In this document: one piece after another, positions 59,298 to 64,000 of the stretch
Numbering within the stretch: the first letter of the stretch is position 1
Layout: each line of letters opens with the position of its first letter
The notes under the pieces: model-generated
Told to the model about the DNA's origin: nothing
Database searches by the model: none
What the model saw: only the letters and a program-made list of their open reading frames with translations
Made by a program: the position numbers and the translations under genes
Assembly: GCA_030248215.1 (NCBI GenBank)
Contig: JASANG010003684.1
Coordinates: forward strand, 209,327-273,326
Reading direction: 5' to 3'
Length of the DNA: 64,000 bases
From: Enoplolaimus lenunculus
Taxonomy: Eukaryota; Nematoda; Enoplea; Enoplida; Thoracostomopsidae

Positions 59298-60289
59298 GCT
59301 GAGACTCTCCGAGATATAACTAACCAATACGAGAACGAGAACAGAATTAACTTTTAAAAGCCAATGATTGGCTGAAGATTTAACGTGTAATTTCTAAACG
59401 GGAAGTTATGGGGACTAATCCTAGTCACCCCTGGAAGGAGTCAGGACACAGAGATGCAACATGGTACAAGGACAAAAAAAACTTTGACGGGATTCACTCA
59501 TACCCCCTTTAAAACATGACCACCACGTGCAGCTTTAGTTATGGGGGCTTCCCCTTTTTTTATCTTATGTACTCGCTCTACAGAATCCAATTACTATACA
59601 AACATTTGAAAAAGGGTAGACTCTGCACTGCGGGAAGGTAGAGCATAGGGAAGGGGTGCAATGACCAAAAAAAAACCGAAAGCACAAAACAACAATAAAA
59701 ACAGATCATATATACGCACAAACAGAGAATGCACAAAATCAAAGAATAAAATGAGAACAAGTATGCCTAAGATTTTGTAGAGGACTCAAAGCCTAGATTT
59801 CCACAAGCGTACTGTTCTAATTGACCTTTTCATGGAAGCCACAACCTACGCAATGAACTGGCTTATACACGTTTCCCCCCACGGGTCAAATTCTAACCCT
59901 TAAGTTGATACTCAGTGCTGGGACGGCGTAAGTATATGAGAATGGTGGTCTTGACCAGCGGCAACTCGTTAAATAGTCATCAGCAAGGGACCCCACAGGG
60001 TGGTTCTTTTGACCAGCCAGACCAGTTCAGTTGGAGGGTAACGATCTTGAATTTAGGAACCCAGAAAACGTGTGGTTTCACTTGTTAGGCATGCCCCCAC
60101 AGAGTATGCACGTGCGGGTTTGCAAAACCTGATGAGCCATAATCTAAATATATATCAGCGAGCCCTACTCGATGTGATGCTACTAACCAGAACAATAAAC
60201 TAATTTAAACAACACCCAACTTAATGCTATAGTTCAGAAAAGTAAAAACCGCACGCCTAAAACACCAAAATTCCCAAAACTTCAATTGA

Positions 60290-61330
60290 TTATAATTCTT
60301 TAAATATTAACTTGCGGACCATGTTAGGGGGTGGTTTTCTGAACCAGGGCCCAAAAAAACATACAACAAACTACACAAAATCTTCGGAATTTTCACGGGC
60401 TCGAACTTTTGAATGATATGAATTTCTAACCTTGTAGCTCGAAAAAGTTAAAATCGCGTTTTAACACGGGACCCGAAAAGTAGAAGTTTCGTACATGTAA
60501 ACTTATCACAAATTTTCAAATCGGTCACTAACTTTTTAACTATGGGTTTGCGGGCCACGTTTGGGGTGGTTTTCTTACTCAGCGCGATGCGCGGAATCGA
60601 ACGGTACCTATTTTTATGGTGGATCGTGAAAAAGTGAAAATCGCATTTTTCAGGATCCGATCCGTACAGTGTGTACACGTAAAATCTTAGAAATCTTTGA
60701 TCGCCCATAACTCCTTATGCATGGATTTGCGGACTGGGTTTGGGGTGGTTTTCTTAACCAGCTCGACGAGCTGGATCGATCGATACCAATTTTAGCGCCT
60801 AACCCCGGAAAAGTGAAAATCGCGTTTTTGGACCGGGATCCGTAAAAGCGTGTGCACGTTAAATCTCTAAAGCTCCACAGGTCCATAACTTTTTATCTAT
60901 TGGTTTCCGGGTAAGGTTCGGGGTGGTCTTCTTGATCAGCAGACCGAGCTGAGTCGAACGGCGCTAAATTTAACGTCTGATCTCAGAAAAGTGAAAATCG
61001 CATTTTTCAGACCCGGGCCTCTGGACGCACATACACAAAATTTCAAAATGTTCAAAAGTCTATAAATTTTTAACTGCCGCATTGCGGGCTATAACTAGGA
61101 TGTTTTTCTTAATCAATGCGATACGGGTAAGTATCTGGCACCGGTCTCCGCACTATATTTTAGAAAATGAAAATAGTATTTACCTAGGAAACCCTCTCCG
61201 CAACCAGTACGTGCAGCCTAAGTTTGTCTTAAATTTCCAGATTTGTCCACTAATAGCGCAGGTTCGGAGCGGCTTTCTCAGCTTAAACACGGGTCCAAAA
61301 TGATTGGAACCGGTTTTCAAATCCAGGGGG
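60290..61330. repeat. Degenerate tandem repeat of about 180 bp, five to six units
   Basis: AAAATCGC marks successive units at 60450, 60637, 60816 and 60994, with a weaker one near 61169 (intervals 187, 179, 178, 175). Each unit also has GGTTTGCGG-like and TTTGGGGTGGTTTTCTT blocks followed by a short inverted motif such as GCTCGACGAGC. It is strongly diverged, so old. Confidence 0.8.
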
Positions 61331-62051
61331 CCTAAAATTATAATAATATTTCAAAAATTCGTGTTCACAAGATTTCAAAATTTGTCGCAAAATCTTGGTT
61401 GGTCTGAAACGGCAGCCGGGACGGCCTACTCAGCCGATCCGGCGTGCCGAACCCGGGAGCGCCAGCTCCGAACCTGAAATACGAATAACAACAATCACGC
61501 TCCCCCAAACTCAACCATACTAAAAAACAAAGAACCACAGCTTACTAATCATCCCTTTATGCCTAAAAACAACCTCGTACCCCATCGCTTGTCCTGAGCC
61601 TAGAAACACTTCTAACCCCCCCAATCCTATTCTAACTACCCCTCTTAGGCTGAGGCGAGGCGTTGCTTAACTGAAAATTCAAAATTTTCAAAATTTCAAA
61701 ACCCTCAACCGTTGCAATCTCACTCCTACACCTACGTTGCGTGCTGTGTCTCCTTCGTTCTGGGCTGAAACTCCCTTGTCATGTTTGCCGGCTAGCGATC
61801 GTATTTCTCTTGCTTTCTCTTGCGTGGTGCTGCTTTGAACAGGGCCGCGTGCATATATGTTGAAAACTCAGATATCAACTGAAAGGTGTTTAACGGGCTG
61901 CGAGACGACGCTGCGGCTATACTGGGGGGTGGGGATATTCAACTGCCGGGCGGGACCCAGTGTTACGGGTAATTTAAGGCCTCGATGACATCCGTTTAAT
62001 AGCCTGAGCCGTAATGGCGCACTGTTTTGAGTATGCGGCTTAACTCACAAT

Positions 62052-64000
62052 TGGCGACCCTTTAAAAGGATTCCTGCGCGCCCCTAAGCTAAATTTCGGA
62101 CGTCCTGGGGCCACAGTCGGGAGGCCTGACCCCCTTTTTTGTGCATAGTAAAACCTGCTAACCCCCTTTCTACTCCTAGCATTGAGCACCCGCTTTGGTG
62201 TACAATTTCCTGCTGCCTGTAACGTACAATTTCATTTACGCTTAATTACAAAACTTTCTCAACAAGGGGTGCGGGCCGGGAACCGAGCATGAATGTGAAT
62301 GTACATTTTACTAACAATACGCCAGGGGGTTTTACGGCATCCCAATAATTCGAGAAGCCATACTTAGCCATTTCTGGCTGTTCAGGTCCTGCAGACCCCT
62401 CTTTTCACCCCTCAAAGTGCAAATGCTTATCGCCCCTCTTATAATGCCTATGCAGTGCAATGCGAGCATATATCTAGTCGACTGCATACAACCAATTTAC
62501 TCTAGTCAAATTCCGGTGAACACAGGGACTGGACCTAACTTTCAGTAACAACTACGCCTAGGCGAGAACGGGGCGTATATGGTCCACCCAAAATCCTTGG
62601 TTCGCAAGATTTGAACCAACATAACTGACAATGCATCCGTGGGCCCAGGAATTAGCGTTTTGGCCATCTTGTCACCCCCCCGGGTAGTTGTCCAATGCAA
62701 ACGTGTTCAACTACTGTCAGTTTTCAAAATCTTGTCTCTTCCCTTATGAGTAATCCTGAGAACAAACAGAAAAGCGACAACGAGTCGATGCTAGTCAACA
62801 AAATCTAGTCAAATTGTGCAAATAACAAGTCCTAGTCAGATTTGGGAACCCAAAAAGAAAGGAGACAACCGGGTCATCCACCTAACCTTAGCAAACAAGG
62901 GTGCAAGCCCTTTAAAAGATTGTGGACGGGGAGGGGAGAACATACCAAGGGGGCGATACAAACCCTGGGTCAGGGTCTCCTTACGGCACAGCCTACTACG
63001 TGATACATCAACTTGTACATAGAAAATGCATGGTATAACAAACATATACGTAATTATATACAAGAATGCGTAGGGTCCACGACAAGGTTGAACATAAAAC
63101 AGCCGGGTCCTCCTAATTCGGGCGCTCCTTTACAAGAAACGTTGTGTCCCTCCGGAAGGGTTTCCCCCGTTATCCCTTAGCTTGTTCCAAAGCATGTACT
63201 CACAGGGATTTTGTGGTTTCTTCTAAGCTAGTTACCCTCCTCAGTTTATCTCTTAAGTTACTATACCCGGTGGGTAGTTAACGGTCGGTAACTAGATAAC
63301 GCATTTCTCTAGTCACGAAAATCTAGTCACTCAGGCTTGCGATTTACATATACTAATGAAATTTTTGGAAATCACTAACAGATTCGAGGCGAGCATGAAA
63401 AGAGCACAGTGATAGTTCAGAGACTGGTCTCGAGTTTTCTGGAGCAGAACAGGCTCCCTCGACAATGCGGTTGAAATTTAAACAAAACTCCTACTCCACA
63501 CAAACAGCTGACCTTACTAAGGGACAGCGACAATCAAAATCGATACGTACATAAATATGCATATTGGATAAAGCACAATCAAGTAAGCTTAACCGAAAAA
63601 TAAAAATTAAGAGATCCCCAAGAGGCGTTACCTAGTCACACATTACAACAGCTAGTCACGTTTTGTCTAGTCACGCGTTATCTGGTTCGACTTCCTAGAT
63701 TTGCAGATGTAAATAGAACTATCATAGGAATATTCAAGCAAAAACCCGAAAGCACTAGGCAAGTCCGAACCGAATGAGGCAAATTCGTTATGCCAGAATA
63801 CGTAAACCACACCCAGCCCGAGCTAACGATGTAACTTGTCACGTTTGCGGTTGTTGGCCCCACTGCTAAACCGAACCGGCACAATCTACGAGGGAATTAA
63901 CCAGCCAGTGGAAAATTTCACAGTAATCATGGAACAAACAAGCAAAAGAAAACATACAGATTCTAATACTAAGTGCGCGTGATGGACAAATAATAATAAT
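62052..64000. other. Non-coding tract after the putative primer-binding site
   Basis: No open frame of interest occurs on either strand. The tract includes poly-C/G patches and the CTAGTCA cluster listed separately. If the LTR reading is right this is untranslated leader; otherwise it is intergenic or intronic DNA. Confidence 0.3.
62474..63674 (+). repeat. Cluster of CTAGTCA(C) motifs
   Basis: CTAGTCA or CTAGTCG occurs at 62474, 62502, 62791, 62805, 62832, 63309, 63323, 63632, 63652 and 63667, all in the same orientation. The last five extend to CTAGTCAC. Chance would give roughly one or none in 1.2 kb. They are not in a regular tandem array. Confidence 0.6.

Larger units (their letters stand above)
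57388..62051 (+). other. Possible very long LTR of an LTR-retroelement relative (fossil, non-coding)
   Basis: At 57388 composition shifts from AT-rich gene DNA to higher-GC, non-coding DNA beginning TGTTACGGGTACG, a common LTR start. At 62044-62051 the sequence ends CTCACA and is followed by ATTGGCGACCC, which looks like a tRNA primer-binding site. If real, the terminal repeat would be about 4.7 kb. The partner repeat and any internal genes would lie outside the window, so neither family nor completeness can be judged. TGTTACGGGTA also recurs at 61962. Confidence 0.25.

Overview
The window is nuclear DNA of an AT-rich, repeat-laden invertebrate animal. Genes are split into short exons with GT..AG introns and use the standard code. 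The recognisable products are animal ones: a malonyl-CoA-type carnitine palmitoyltransferase 1, a VAMP-associated protein, a PTB-domain/coiled-coil protein and a MutS-homologue start. I cannot name the phylum. All exon models here were built by eye from splice sites, phase and protein similarity.

Layout. 1-8.1 kb: no recognised gene, only small repeats. 8.7-11.8 kb (minus): a complete three-exon VAP gene of 260 codons, with a hAT-like MITE and an 0.8 kb minisatellite in its introns and a TTAA-flanked MITE exactly at its stop codon. 11.8-15.4 kb: a divergent intergenic tract packed with repeats, including a palindrome-bearing element and a tRNA-derived SINE. 15.4-33.4 kb (plus): a complete 21-exon CPT1 gene of 761 codons. 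33.4-41.9 kb: a 143-bp tandem array, fold-back elements and two weak orphan exon groups. 41.9-46.0 kb (plus): three exons of an MSH5-like gene whose remainder I could not find. 47.4-50.3 kb: a pogo/Tigger-type DNA transposon with intact ends, TA target duplication and a transposase lacking its DDE core. 50.7-56.8 kb (minus): eight phase-compatible exons of a PTB-domain protein resembling NOS1AP/CAPON, one carrying a 15-residue coding minisatellite; both ends of the gene are missing. 57.4-64 kb: higher-GC non-coding DNA with degenerate tandem repeats and a possible very long terminal-repeat structure.

The genes do not form a pathway. CPT1 acts at the outer mitochondrial membrane, VAP at ER contact sites. 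The most unusual content is the mobile-element landscape: TTAA-flanked MITEs with an internal tRNA-like promoter, MITEs whose core is degenerate CCTAAG/TTAGGC repeat, a 0.6 kb TIR element holding six copies of a 16-bp palindrome, and a pogo element with subterminal GTCGACA sites.
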